This document shows positions 27,939-36,782 of a stretch of DNA of 64,000 nt, one piece after another. The notes below the pieces were generated by a model. It made no database searches and was not told the origin of the DNA. It saw nothing but the letters and a program-made list of their open reading frames with translations. The first letter of the stretch is position 1; each line of letters starts with the position of its first letter. Where the stretch lies: assembly GCA_020831625.1 (NCBI GenBank), contig JAFIGD010000008.1, positions 1-64,000 of the forward strand, written 5' to 3'. The position numbers and the translations under genes were made by a program. Source of the stretch: Verrucomicrobiota bacterium (GTDB taxonomy: Bacteria > Verrucomicrobiota > Kiritimatiellia > SS1-B-03-39 > UBA6053).

Positions 27939-29375
27939 TCAACAAACGCGGATGGCGGGGATGCCGAGCAGGTCCGCGAGTTTCTCCAGGGTGCCTGCCA
28001 GGTGTCCGACCCCGATGGCGCAGTGGTGCGCGGGTCCGGCCGCGTTCCAGCGGTTCATGAACTCCCGGGGATCGAGGGAAAACTGATAGCGGCTGTTGGT
28101 GTTGCCGATCTCCAGCACCGGCCCCGGCACCGACGCGCCCTCCGCGATCAGCAGCGCCAGTCCGCCGTTGGCTTTCTGGACAACCGAAAGCAGGGTGACC
28201 GGTCCGTTCTTCACCGTCATCTGAATGGAGAGACCCTTGCCGGGCTTGCCGTGGTACACGGGCAGCGGCACCAGGCCCACCCGCCCCTCGGCGATGGCGA
28301 AATGCGCCGGACCGTCGTGGCCGAAGTAGAGGACACCGTCCACGAAGTCCGCCAGGTAGTATTCGGAGAACGAGCCTCCCGCCCCGAGCAGGTCCATGAT
28401 CTTCATGGCATGGGCGTTTTTGATCTCGCACTCGCCGGCCACCGGCACGCCGCGCCCGGTCAGCAGCGTGTTGCCGGCGATGACCGAGGTGACGATGTTT
28501 TCGTACGCGTTCCCCGGCTGTCCCTCGTAGTAATAAGCCAGGGAGCCGAGGCGGTGCCGCTCGGCCAGATCGTCCAGGGCCGCCGCGGTGCGGGCGGCGC
28601 GGTCCAGTTCCTCCGGCTCGCAGTCCGCCGACACCTCGAAGGCGGTGTGAAACGCCTCCAGCACCGACCCGGTCCGCCGCTCATCCACCGCCTCGCGGAG
28701 GGCGTGCAGCTCGCACATTTCCAGCAGTTCAAAATGGGTGCCGAACACCGAGGAATGGGTGGTGAGGTCGCTGTACACGTCCAGCATCCCGCAATAATAA
28801 TGACCCAGCACGCCCATCCGGTTTTCCCGCATTCCCCGCTGTAACGTGACCGCGCGTGCCCAGTCGCCGATTTCCTCCCAGGCGGCATCTTCCTCCAGAT
28901 AGCCGGTGACCTGATGGAAGGGAATGCCGGCGCGGTTGAACACGCAGGCGATTTCCGGTGCGCAGCAGGCCTGGCAGTGCTCCAGCCACACCCCGGTCAT
29001 TTTGCCCCGGTCGCCCAGGGCGTTGAAGGCCTGGTAATCCAGTTGCGCGACCGGCTGCAGATTGAGCACGATGACCGGAACCCCGCAGCGCTGGGCCACC
29101 GGCAACACCGTCGACGACAGCGCGTAGGTGGTGATGAACAGGAACACCGCTTCCACATTCTCGGAGCGGAAGCGGTCGCCCACCGATGGGGCGGTTTCCG
29201 GATTGTCCACCAGCCCGGCATCCACCACGTCCAGTCCAAGGTCTTCCAGACGTGACCGGACCCGGGCCTGATAGCCCAGAAGGTTTTCTTTCAGTCCTGT
29301 AAATTGAGGCCAATAGGTGTCGAGTCCGATTCCAAAAAGGCCTACCCTGGGGTTTGTTTTTTCATTCATGTTCAT
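27939..29375 (-). CDS. L-fucose/L-arabinose isomerase-family protein
   Basis: 478 residues. The Rossmann-like N domain (VGLFGIGLDTYWPQFTGLKE, ENVEAVFLFITTYALSST) and later blocks (HYYCGMLDVYSDLT, VAGECEIKNAHAMKIMDLLG, YFGHDGPAHFAIAEG) fit the AraA/FucI superfamily, which interconverts aldoses and ketoses using a divalent metal. The Glu in AGECEIKNA is a candidate metal ligand. Its position between a permease gene and a hydrolase gene suggests that it processes the sugar delivered by this operon, plausibly L-fucose, L-galactose or L-arabinose type. An exact substrate cannot be read from the sequence. Confidence 0.8.
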   Translation of the reverse strand: MNMNEKTNPRVGLFGIGLDTYWPQFTGLKENLLGYQARVRSRLEDLGLDVVDAGLVDNPETAPSVGDRFRSENVEAVFLFITTYALSSTVLPVAQRCGVPVIVLNLQPVAQLDYQAFNALGDRGKMTGVWLEHCQACCAPEIACVFNRAGIPFHQVTGYLEEDAAWEEIGDWARAVTLQRGMRENRMGVLGHYYCGMLDVYSDLTTHSSVFGTHFELLEMCELHALREAVDERRTGSVLEAFHTAFEVSADCEPEELDRAARTAAALDDLAERHRLGSLAYYYEGQPGNAYENIVTSVIAGNTLLTGRGVPVAGECEIKNAHAMKIMDLLGAGGSFSEYYLADFVDGVLYFGHDGPAHFAIAEGRVGLVPLPVYHGKPGKGLSIQMTVKNGPVTLLSVVQKANGGLALLIAEGASVPGPVLEIGNTNSRYQFSLDPREFMNRWNAAGPAHHCAIGVGHLAGTLEKLADLLGIPAIRVC

Positions 29376-29412
29376 TTGTAGATGGATATCCTGTCACCGG
29401 TTGGGTGGATTT

Positions 29413-30609
29413 TTATTTTGAGGAATAGGGGTCCGCGGCGTCGCGGATGCCGTCGCCGACATAGTTGAAGGCGAGGACGGCGGTGACGATGAAGACGACG
29501 GGCATCAGCAGCCAGGGGTAGTGGGCCACGGTCTGCATGTGCATGCAGTCCTGCAGCATCACGCCCCAGCTCACCACCGGCGGGCGCAGACCGAGTCCGA
29601 GGAAGCTGAGGGAGGTTTCCCCGAGGATCATCCCCGGCACGCTCAGGCTGAGAGAGACGATGATGTGGCTGGTGAAACCTGGAACCAGATGCTTGAACAA
29701 CACCCGTCCGTGTCCGGCGCCCAGCAGGCGGGCGGCCACGGCGTATTCCTCCTCGCGCAGGGCCATGATCTTTCCGCGCACCGCCCGGGCCAGGCCGGTC
29801 CAGCCGAGCAGACTGAGCACCACGGTGATGCCCAGATAAATGCCCACCTGCGACCAGTCCGCGGGCAGCAGCGCCCCCAGGGCGATCCAGAGGGGAATCT
29901 GCGGGAAGGAGCGCAGAATCTCCATAAAGCGCTGGATCAGATCGTCGGTGAGTCCGCCCACATAGCCGGAGATCCCCCCGATGATGATGCCCAGGGTCAC
30001 TGACACCAGCACCGCCAACATGCCGATGGACAGGGAGATGCGGGCACCGAAGATGAGTCGGCTGAACAGGTCGCGTCCGTGTTTGTCGGCGCCAAGGAAA
30101 TAAAAGCTCGGGGCGATCCCCTCCGGATGCAGTTCAGCCGGGGGCGCAAAGCCTTCTTCGCCCAGACGTGAAGTGTCGATGCCGAACAGACGCCGTTCCA
30201 TGGGGATCAGACCCCAGAAGCGGTAGGGCTCGCCTTTGACAAAAAAGCCCAGCGGCACTTTTTCGCCCGAGGCCCGGTAACCCTTCTGCAGGGTGACGGG
30301 ATCATGGGCGGGCATCAGCGCGTCGGTGTGAATGCCATGGCGGAAGCTGACTTTGGGAATCTGCGGCGGCGCGAACATGTAATCCAAATCCCGCCACTGG
30401 GTGGAGTGTGGCGCCACGAATTCGGCAAAGGCGGCGATCAGGTAAAACACCACCAGCACAAACAGGGCGAACACTGCCAGTTTGTGACGGATAAAGCGTT
30501 TGCGGATGAGTTGCCACTGCGACAGTTCGCCCGGCACGGTTTCCGGTTTGGGGATTTGCGCCTCTGTTTCGGCTGATTTGCGTTGGAGGAGCGGGAGGAG
30601 CCTTTTCAT
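29413..30609 (-). CDS. ABC importer permease, Opp/Dpp C type
   Basis: 398 residues from the ATG at 30607-30609, which overlaps the stop of the preceding gene (ATGA). An upstream in-frame GTG is not needed. After a soluble N terminus, the first membrane segment is KLAVFALFVLVVFYLIAAFA. A periplasmic stretch of ~150 residues follows, then the permease core with IGMLAVLVSVTLGIIIGGIS and the ATPase-contact (EAA) loop REEEYAVAARLLGAGHGRVL near residue 290. The C-terminal DGIRDAADPYS is typical of OppC/DppC. It pairs with the permease half of the upstream fusion. Confidence 0.9.
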   Translation of the reverse strand: MKRLLPLLQRKSAETEAQIPKPETVPGELSQWQLIRKRFIRHKLAVFALFVLVVFYLIAAFAEFVAPHSTQWRDLDYMFAPPQIPKVSFRHGIHTDALMPAHDPVTLQKGYRASGEKVPLGFFVKGEPYRFWGLIPMERRLFGIDTSRLGEEGFAPPAELHPEGIAPSFYFLGADKHGRDLFSRLIFGARISLSIGMLAVLVSVTLGIIIGGISGYVGGLTDDLIQRFMEILRSFPQIPLWIALGALLPADWSQVGIYLGITVVLSLLGWTGLARAVRGKIMALREEEYAVAARLLGAGHGRVLFKHLVPGFTSHIIVSLSLSVPGMILGETSLSFLGLGLRPPVVSWGVMLQDCMHMQTVAHYPWLLMPVVFIVTAVLAFNYVGDGIRDAADPYSSK

Positions 30610-33600
30610 GACTTGCCTCCTTTTCCGCCGATGCGGATTCGCGGGTCCACCCACATCAGCAACAGATCACTGACCAGGGTCCCGAAGACGGTGAGCAGAC
30701 TGAGCACCATGAGCATCGAACCGGCCAAATACATGTTCTGCGCCTGCAGGGCGCCGAGGAGCAGGGGCCCGACGGTGGGGAGGCTGAGGACGATCCCGAC
30801 AATGGCGCCTCCGGACACCAGTTGGGGAAAGATCATGCCGATGCCGGAGATAAACGGGTTGAGGGCGAGCCGCAGCGGATATTTCAGGATCAGCTTGAAG
30901 GGTCGCACCCCTTTGGCGCGGGCGGTGGTGACGTAGGGTTTGCCCAGTTCATCGAGCATGTTGGCCCGCAGTACCCGGATCATACCGGCGGTGCCGGCGA
31001 CCCCGATGACCACCACCGGAATCCAGATATGCTGAAGCAAATCGAGCAGCTTTGCTGTATCCCAATGCGGCTGCATGGCGTACTCAGGAGAGAAGAGCCC
31101 TCCCACCGGAAGTCCCAGCATTGTGGAGCCGACATACATCATCACCAGTGCCAGGAGCATGGGGGGCACGCACATGCCGATGAATCCGAAAAAGGTGAAC
31201 ACGTAATCACCAATTGAATATTGTTTTACGGCGGAATACAGGCCGATGGGGATGGCGACCACCCAGGTGAAGATCAGGGTGAACAGGGAGATGAGCAGGG
31301 TGAGCATGATGCGGTCACCCACCACCTCGTTCACCCGCTGCCCGTCCTCCATGCTGCGTCCCAGATCCCCCTGGATGAGGCCGCGGTCGGCCGAATCAAA
31401 ACTGATAAACCAGGGGAGACCGATCCAGCGCACGTATCGCAGGGCGGCGGATTCCTCCAGATGAAACAGCTGCCGGAGTTCCTCCGCCTGTTGAATGGCG
31501 GCGGTGTCGCCCTCCATTTCCAGTTGTTGAATCCGGGAGGTGATAAAGTCGCCGGGGGGAAGCTCAATGATGGTGAACACACACACGGACATGATGAACA
31601 CAGTGGGAATCAGGATCACCACCCTCCGGGTAATGAAGGGGTGACGCACCATAACCAGCACCGCGCCTACAATCAGAATGCCGGTAAAGAGAAAGCGGAG
31701 GATGCCGCCCACCCGGTCACCTGCGGACCGGGTATCCATCGGGGTGGCCGACACCTCTTGCAACGTCCGGCGCGGATCGGGGTCCACCTCCACCATCAGG
31801 CGCTGAATGAGTCGTTTCGCGCTTTCGGAGTCCGTGGGCTCCTCGAAAAAATAGGTCTCCACGCCCGCATTGGCGGGGGTGTTGAAGATATGGCCGGTGA
31901 TGGCGTTGCGGGGGACATTCTTCAGTCCGCGTTTCACCACCACCAGTTGCGGAGTGGGGGTGGCGATGTTGATGGACCAGAGGTTCTCGGCGGCGATATC
32001 CAGAATTTTCGAGAAGGCCTGCTGTTGTTCCTCCAGGGTTCCCGCCGCCATGGCGTCGCGTAAAAGCAGCATGGAGATGCGCAGGGGATGATCTTCAGGA
32101 GGCTCGACCGCCTGGGGCCGGTTTTTCACCCGTTCGGAGCCGTCGAGCCCTCCAAATAGATACCAGTAGGCGAATCCGGGAGCATAGAACGAATGACCGG
32201 CTGTGGGCACGAAATTCCGGGGTTCGGTCAGTGGCAGGAATTCGCTTTCGCCTGTCCACACCGTAAGGTCATGTTCGAGAGCGGATTGTTTGGTTTGCCA
32301 GAGATTCCGGGAAAGCAGCTGGGTCATCACCCGCACGCCGACCGCGCGCCAGTCATCGATCAGAAATTGGGAGGGACCGATTCCGGTGAACTGGGTGATG
32401 TTGAGGAAGAAGGTCATTCGGCTGCCGTCCGGGAAGGTGCGGTAACCCTCGCTGTCCCGTTTGGTCAATCCGATTTTATCCAGCAGGGCGTTGGCGCGTG
32501 CGGGGTCGTATTCAATGAAGGCGTTGGCGAGCGGGGGATGATGAAAGGGGGATTCCACGCCCGGGTCCAACTGGGCGGGCTCGACAATGTTGTCATACTC
32601 CGCCCGGATGATGTCCCTGCGGTTGATGGCCAGGGAGAGGGCCTGACGGAACTCTTTTTTGTTGAGGAATTGATGTTTCCAGGCGGTCTCCGGTTTGTCG
32701 TCATCGACACGGCGGTTGAGATTGGGGAAAATCACGAAGTTGGAGCGTTCCCCCCGGAACCAGAAATAGACATCGTACTGTCCGGTCTCCCGGTTGCCCA
32801 TGTAGAGGGTGTGGTCCTCAAAACGGAGATGGCGCATCTGCATGGTGATGTCCCCGGCGGAGGCGGTCACCGCCAGCATATCCTCCGACCGCAAATCATT
32901 GACGACCCGGTCGATGTAGGGAAGCTGATTGCCCTGTGCGTCCACCACCGGGTAGTAGGGATTGCGCACGAAGGCGTAGGGCGCGGAGGACTGATGCGCG
33001 CGCATGACCCAGGGTTCCATCGCCGGCAACTCCGGATTCCGAAAGTCTTTCAGACGGAAGTAGGCGGTTCGGGCGGAGGGGGCGTCCTGCACCCGCATCA
33101 TTTGGTCGATCCGCTCCGGGTCACCCAGTTCCGGATGGAAAGGACGAAGGTAGTGCTCCGGGGCCCAGAATGACTCCTTGGCCATCACCTCCGGGAACTG
33201 CCCGTGGGGAAGCGGGAACCGGAAGAGGACTGTATGGTCGTCGATTTTTTCAATCTCCCCCAACTGACCCAGCACGAGCATTTGCCTGGGATTTCCTTCA
33301 AAATAAAGGATCTCATGCTCCCACCAATAGAGAATATCGCGGGCGGTGAAGGGATGGCCGTCCGACCAGCGGATGCCCCGCCGGAGACGCACGGTGTATT
33401 CACGCAGGTCTTCGGAGACCTCCCAGCTTTTGGCCAGATGGGGTTTGATCGGATACCCCAGGGGAGACCAGCGGGCCAGCCGGGCGCCGCCGATGCGCCA
33501 GGTCATCACCCCGACATCCCCGTCGGAGTTGGCAATGCGGTACCAGCTCCCGCCATAGTTGCCGATGCCGTCCACCCCGTCCATGACCACCGGTTCGGGG

Positions 33601-33920
33601 CCGATCCGTTCGGGGAGCGGCGGGAGTTTGCCCTGCGCCACCAATTCCGCCAGCAGCGGGGATTCCCCCTTGGGATACCAGGCGCCTTCGACACCCTCGC
33701 TGTAGTCCACCGCCAGATGGAGCACGGGGGGATTCTCCGGATCGAAAGAGGTGTCCCGGGCGGCTTCCGCATGATCGCGCTCCGCCTGGGTGTACCCGGG
33801 GAGGGGGGCGTGCAAATCCGGCCGGGCCATCCAGGCCAACAGCCCGAGCATCGCGGTCATGCCCGCGGCCGCCAGGAGGATCAGGAAGATGATTTTTAAC
33901 GTGAGTTTAACCTTGTTCAT
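30606..33920 (-). CDS. ABC importer fusion: family 5 solute-binding domain plus Opp/Dpp B-type permease
   Basis: 1104 residues from the ATG at 33918-33920. A longer in-frame extension upstream overlaps the ATPase gene and looks non-coding. Residues ~8-32 are a membrane anchor (IIFLILLAAAGMTAMLGLLA). Residues ~70-690 are an SBP_bac_5 domain (LAKSWEVSEDLREYTVRLRR, GIRWSDGHPFTARDILYWWE, QALSLAINRRDIIRAEY, NALLDKIGLT). From ~705 a B-type permease follows (ITRRVVILIPTVFIMSVCVF, GDLGRSMEDGQRVNEVVGDR, EAA loop LGKPYVTTARAKGVRPFKLI). Canonical importers encode these as two proteins. Here the receptor would be tethered to its own channel. Translationally coupled to the next permease. Confidence 0.92.
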   Translation of the reverse strand: MNKVKLTLKIIFLILLAAAGMTAMLGLLAWMARPDLHAPLPGYTQAERDHAEAARDTSFDPENPPVLHLAVDYSEGVEGAWYPKGESPLLAELVAQGKLPPLPERIGPEPVVMDGVDGIGNYGGSWYRIANSDGDVGVMTWRIGGARLARWSPLGYPIKPHLAKSWEVSEDLREYTVRLRRGIRWSDGHPFTARDILYWWEHEILYFEGNPRQMLVLGQLGEIEKIDDHTVLFRFPLPHGQFPEVMAKESFWAPEHYLRPFHPELGDPERIDQMMRVQDAPSARTAYFRLKDFRNPELPAMEPWVMRAHQSSAPYAFVRNPYYPVVDAQGNQLPYIDRVVNDLRSEDMLAVTASAGDITMQMRHLRFEDHTLYMGNRETGQYDVYFWFRGERSNFVIFPNLNRRVDDDKPETAWKHQFLNKKEFRQALSLAINRRDIIRAEYDNIVEPAQLDPGVESPFHHPPLANAFIEYDPARANALLDKIGLTKRDSEGYRTFPDGSRMTFFLNITQFTGIGPSQFLIDDWRAVGVRVMTQLLSRNLWQTKQSALEHDLTVWTGESEFLPLTEPRNFVPTAGHSFYAPGFAYWYLFGGLDGSERVKNRPQAVEPPEDHPLRISMLLLRDAMAAGTLEEQQQAFSKILDIAAENLWSINIATPTPQLVVVKRGLKNVPRNAITGHIFNTPANAGVETYFFEEPTDSESAKRLIQRLMVEVDPDPRRTLQEVSATPMDTRSAGDRVGGILRFLFTGILIVGAVLVMVRHPFITRRVVILIPTVFIMSVCVFTIIELPPGDFITSRIQQLEMEGDTAAIQQAEELRQLFHLEESAALRYVRWIGLPWFISFDSADRGLIQGDLGRSMEDGQRVNEVVGDRIMLTLLISLFTLIFTWVVAIPIGLYSAVKQYSIGDYVFTFFGFIGMCVPPMLLALVMMYVGSTMLGLPVGGLFSPEYAMQPHWDTAKLLDLLQHIWIPVVVIGVAGTAGMIRVLRANMLDELGKPYVTTARAKGVRPFKLILKYPLRLALNPFISGIGMIFPQLVSGGAIVGIVLSLPTVGPLLLGALQAQNMYLAGSMLMVLSLLTVFGTLVSDLLLMWVDPRIRIGGKGGKS

Positions 33921-33931
33921 ATGTCTCTGAC

Positions 33932-34990
33932 CTAAAGAGTGGACCTTTGGGTGTCCGCAGACGCCTCCACAACCTCCTCGGCCCGGAAGCAGGCAGCCCA
34001 TTGACCCGTTTCGAGCTGCCGCAGGGGAGGGGGCCTGCCGGGGACATCGCAGAGGCCTTTTTTGGCAAAGGGACAGCGGGGATGAAAACTGCATCCGGGG
34101 GGGGGATTGGCCGGGTCGGCGGTTTCGCCCGCCACCGCCGGTTGCAGGCGGATGTCCGGATCGGGCGAGGGCACCGCCGCCAGCAGGGCGCGGGTGTAGG
34201 GGTGATACGGTTTCGCGTAGATCTTGTCGATATCCCCCAGTTCCACCACCCGGCCGCAGTACATCACCGCCGCCCGGTCGCAGATGTGTTTGACCACACT
34301 CAGGTCGTGGGCGATGAACAAATAGGTGAGGTTCAACTCCTCCTGCAGGTCCTCCAGCAGGTTGATCACCTGGGCCTGCACCGACACGTCCAGGGCGGAA
34401 ACCGCCTCGTCCGCCACGATCAGGGAGGGATTCATAATCAGCGCCCGGGCAATGCCGATGCGCTGACGCTGTCCGCCGCTGAAGGCGTGGGGATAGCGGG
34501 TGCGGTGCTCCGGTTTGAGCCCCACCCGCACCAGCGCCTCCACCACCCGGTCCCGGAGGTCGGTTCCGCTTGCCAGCTCATGAATAACCAAAGGCTCGCC
34601 GACGATGTCGCCCACGGTCATGCGGGGATTCAGGGAGGAAAAGGGGTCCTGAAAGATCATCTGCATGTTCTGACGCAGCGGTTTTAACTCCCTGGCGGAG
34701 AGTTTAGTCAGATTCAATTGCTGACCCTGGTGGTGAAAGAGCACGTCTCCCGACGTGGGTGTGATCGCCCGCAGGATGGCGCGGGCGGCGGTGGTTTTGC
34801 CCGAGCCGCTTTCACCGACAATGCCCAGCGTCTCGCCGGCCTGAACATCAAAACTGATGTCATTCACCGCCCGCACCTCGCCGATTTTTCGCCGGACCAG
34901 ACCCTGGCTGTGAATCGGGAAAAATTTGCAGAGATTCCGCACGGAAAGCAGCGGCGTGGTTTCGGGGGCGGGGGATTCGGGGTTGTTCAT
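33932..34990 (-). CDS. ABC importer ATPase, Opp/Dpp F type
   Basis: 352 residues from the ATG at 34988-34990, which overlaps the stop of the upstream ATPase gene (ATGA). Walker A GESGSGKTTAARAI, signature FSGGQRQRIGIARAL, Walker B LIVADEAVSALDVSVQAQVI and switch His in LTYLFIAHDLSVV are all intact. The C-terminal oligopeptide-type extension HPYTRALLAAVPSPDP, with its Cys cluster (PGCSFHPRCPFAKKGLC), is present. It energises import together with the D-type subunit. Confidence 0.93.
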   Translation of the reverse strand: MNNPESPAPETTPLLSVRNLCKFFPIHSQGLVRRKIGEVRAVNDISFDVQAGETLGIVGESGSGKTTAARAILRAITPTSGDVLFHHQGQQLNLTKLSARELKPLRQNMQMIFQDPFSSLNPRMTVGDIVGEPLVIHELASGTDLRDRVVEALVRVGLKPEHRTRYPHAFSGGQRQRIGIARALIMNPSLIVADEAVSALDVSVQAQVINLLEDLQEELNLTYLFIAHDLSVVKHICDRAAVMYCGRVVELGDIDKIYAKPYHPYTRALLAAVPSPDPDIRLQPAVAGETADPANPPPGCSFHPRCPFAKKGLCDVPGRPPPLRQLETGQWAACFRAEEVVEASADTQRSTL

Positions 34991-36027
34991 TCCTGTGGCT
35001 CCTCCCCTGCGGCGATGTCCCGCCAGCGGATGCAGGCGGCAGCGTGTTGTTCGGTGCGGTGATCCAACTCCGGCGGATCGCCCACATCGCAAACGCCCGG
35101 TTTATGATACGGGCAGCGGGGATGAAAGGGACAGCCGGATGGAAGTTGACCCGCCGCAGGCACCGAACCTTTGATCGAACTCAGGCGGTGTCGATCGGTG
35201 TTCAGGCCCGGCAGGGAGGCCAGAAGTCCTTTGGAATAGGGATGGAGCGGATTTTTCAGCACATCGCGCACGGAACCCTGTTCCACGATGCGTCCCATGT
35301 ACATCACCGCCACATCGTCGGCGGTCTGTGCGACAACTCCGAGGTCGTGGGTGATCAGCAGCACCCCGGCCCCCAGGTCGTCGCGGACTTTGCAAATCAG
35401 TTGCAGGATCTGGGCCTGAATGGTGACATCGAGGGCGGTGGTGGGTTCATCCGCGATCAGCAGACTTGGATTGCAGACCAGGGCCATGGCGATCATCACC
35501 CGCTGACGCATGCCGCCCGAGAATTCGAAAGGATACTGTTTGAGCCGGGCGGCGGGATTGGGAATGCCCACCTTGGTCAGCATCTCCACCGCCAGCGCCT
35601 CGGCCCCGGCTTTGGACACATCCTGATGGGTTAAAATGGCTTCGCAGACTTGATTCCCCACCGTGTGCACCGGACTCAGCGCGGTCATGGGCTCCTGAAA
35701 AATCATGCTGGCTGTCCCGCCGCGAACATCATAGAGTGCTTTTGCGTTTTCTTTGAGGCCCAGCACCTCCACGGTCTTCTCCTCCCGGGTTCCTCTCAGA
35801 TGGATGGTGCCGCCGATGATTTTTCCAGGCGGGCGGATCAGGCGCAGGATGGACATGGAGGTGACGCTTTTCCCGCAGCCGCTCTCCCCCACCAGTCCCA
35901 GAATCCGTCCCCGCCCGATGCGCAGGGAAATCCCGTCCACCGCGTCGACGGCCCCCGCCTCGGTTTGAAACCGCACGCGCAAGTCCTTAATGTCCAACAC
36001 AGCGGGAAGATGTGAATCCGCCATCAT
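34987..36027 (-). CDS. ABC importer ATPase, Opp/Dpp D type
   Basis: 346 residues; two adjacent ATGs (36025-36027 and 36022-36024) are possible starts. Walker A GESGCGKSVTSMSIL, signature FSGGMRQRVMIAMALVC, Walker B LLIADEPTTALDVTIQAQIL and switch VLLITHDLGVV are intact, with the C-terminal HPYSKGLLASLPGL and Cys-rich tail of the Opp/Dpp D group. It is the first gene of a six-gene minus-strand operon. Its upstream region carries an operator-like site at 36063-36079. Opp-type importers often take peptides, but the operon context argues for oligosaccharides. Confidence 0.93.
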   Translation of the reverse strand: MMADSHLPAVLDIKDLRVRFQTEAGAVDAVDGISLRIGRGRILGLVGESGCGKSVTSMSILRLIRPPGKIIGGTIHLRGTREEKTVEVLGLKENAKALYDVRGGTASMIFQEPMTALSPVHTVGNQVCEAILTHQDVSKAGAEALAVEMLTKVGIPNPAARLKQYPFEFSGGMRQRVMIAMALVCNPSLLIADEPTTALDVTIQAQILQLICKVRDDLGAGVLLITHDLGVVAQTADDVAVMYMGRIVEQGSVRDVLKNPLHPYSKGLLASLPGLNTDRHRLSSIKGSVPAAGQLPSGCPFHPRCPYHKPGVCDVGDPPELDHRTEQHAAACIRWRDIAAGEEPQE

Positions 36028-36060
36028 GCGGCCTTTGTGGAATCGGGGTTGGAAAAATTG

Positions 36061-36120
36061 ACTTTATACATGTAAATTATCTGATTTATTGGCTCAAATT
36101 TGTTTTATTTACATATACGA
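36061..36120 (-). promoter_or_regulatory. AT-rich promoter region of the importer operon with operator-like sites
   Basis: Between 36028 and 36552 no intact gene is seen. TTTATACATGTAAATTA at 36065-36081 is a near-palindrome around ACATGT. TTTATTTACATATACG at 36105-36120 is a second, similar half-site. Both resemble sites upstream of other genes here and of the LacI gene at 54088. Confidence 0.35.
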
Positions 36121-36210
36121 TGCCTAAAGGCAAATCAACAGTAGATCCGATTTGGGGGGCAAATCGGGCTGATCCCGGAATTCGAAGGGCGGCAACACGT
36201 TGAAGCCGGG

Positions 36211-36243
36211 GGCAGCTTCAGCTGCGGCGCAGCTGCAACTGCC
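36211..36243. repeat. Strong stem-loop with 15-base arms
   Basis: GGCAGCTTCAGCTGC at 36211-36225 and GCAGCTGCAACTGCC at 36229-36243 pair at 13 of 15 positions around GGC. No T-run follows. The surrounding 300 bases hold no recognisable gene. Confidence 0.5.
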
Positions 36244-36552
36244 CTCTGTAAATCGGCAAAGGTCCGGCCGGATTGACCAAGGAAATATAGTGCAGGTTCT
36301 ATAAGCGCACGGCTTTATCCTGCGAAAAAAGGTTTTCCATTTTATGCCCGGCATGGGCTTGAACTTGTGAGGGGAGGGTCCTCTTGTACAGGGAACGATG
36401 AAAACAAAGTACAACTCACTTCTTGAGCACTCGAACGAATCGAAAATAAGGTCTTCCGGTAACCTGCGGTTGTCCGGTCTGGGGGTGGCGTTACCAGTTC
36501 ACCGACAATCGGTTCCGGTCCGTTGTGCGCTTTCAGCGGTGTATTGGTGGAA

Positions 36553-36657
36553 TCAAGTCGCAAACCGGGTTTGAATCGTATCCAGGGTTTCCGCAATGGC
36601 CACACTCTCATCCAGCGGCATCAGGGCGCATTCGATGTCTCTCCTAATATACCCCAT
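36553..36657 (-). pseudogene. Probable C-terminal remnant of a Gfo/Idh/MocA oxidoreductase
   Basis: On the minus strand, MGYIRRDIECALMPLDESVA, continuing as IAETLDTIQTRF and a stop, matches the usual end of Gfo/Idh/MocA dehydrogenases (E..LMP.DES..I..TLD.I). An in-frame TGA lies about 18 codons further upstream, so nothing more of the gene survives. Family normal length is ~340-400 residues. Confidence 0.45.
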
Positions 36658-36782
36658 CTTATTTCTTTCATCCTTATATGATGCAGTATTAAAAGCGTGT
36701 GGTCAATCAAGAACCAGGACGCAACGGGCGCATCCCATTTTTTGACAGGATAACACTCGGACCACAGGGATCCTTCATGATT

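Noticed and set aside
26034-28844. A 936-codon open frame on the plus strand, antisense to the GH106-like and isomerase genes
   Set aside because: Its product has no recognisable domain and low-complexity GC-driven composition, while the minus strand encodes clear families with conserved motifs.
36124-36414. A 96-codon minus-strand frame between the importer operon and the reductase
   Set aside because: No ribosome site, low-complexity Ala/Pro-rich segment created by the 36211-36243 dyad, and no recognisable similarity.
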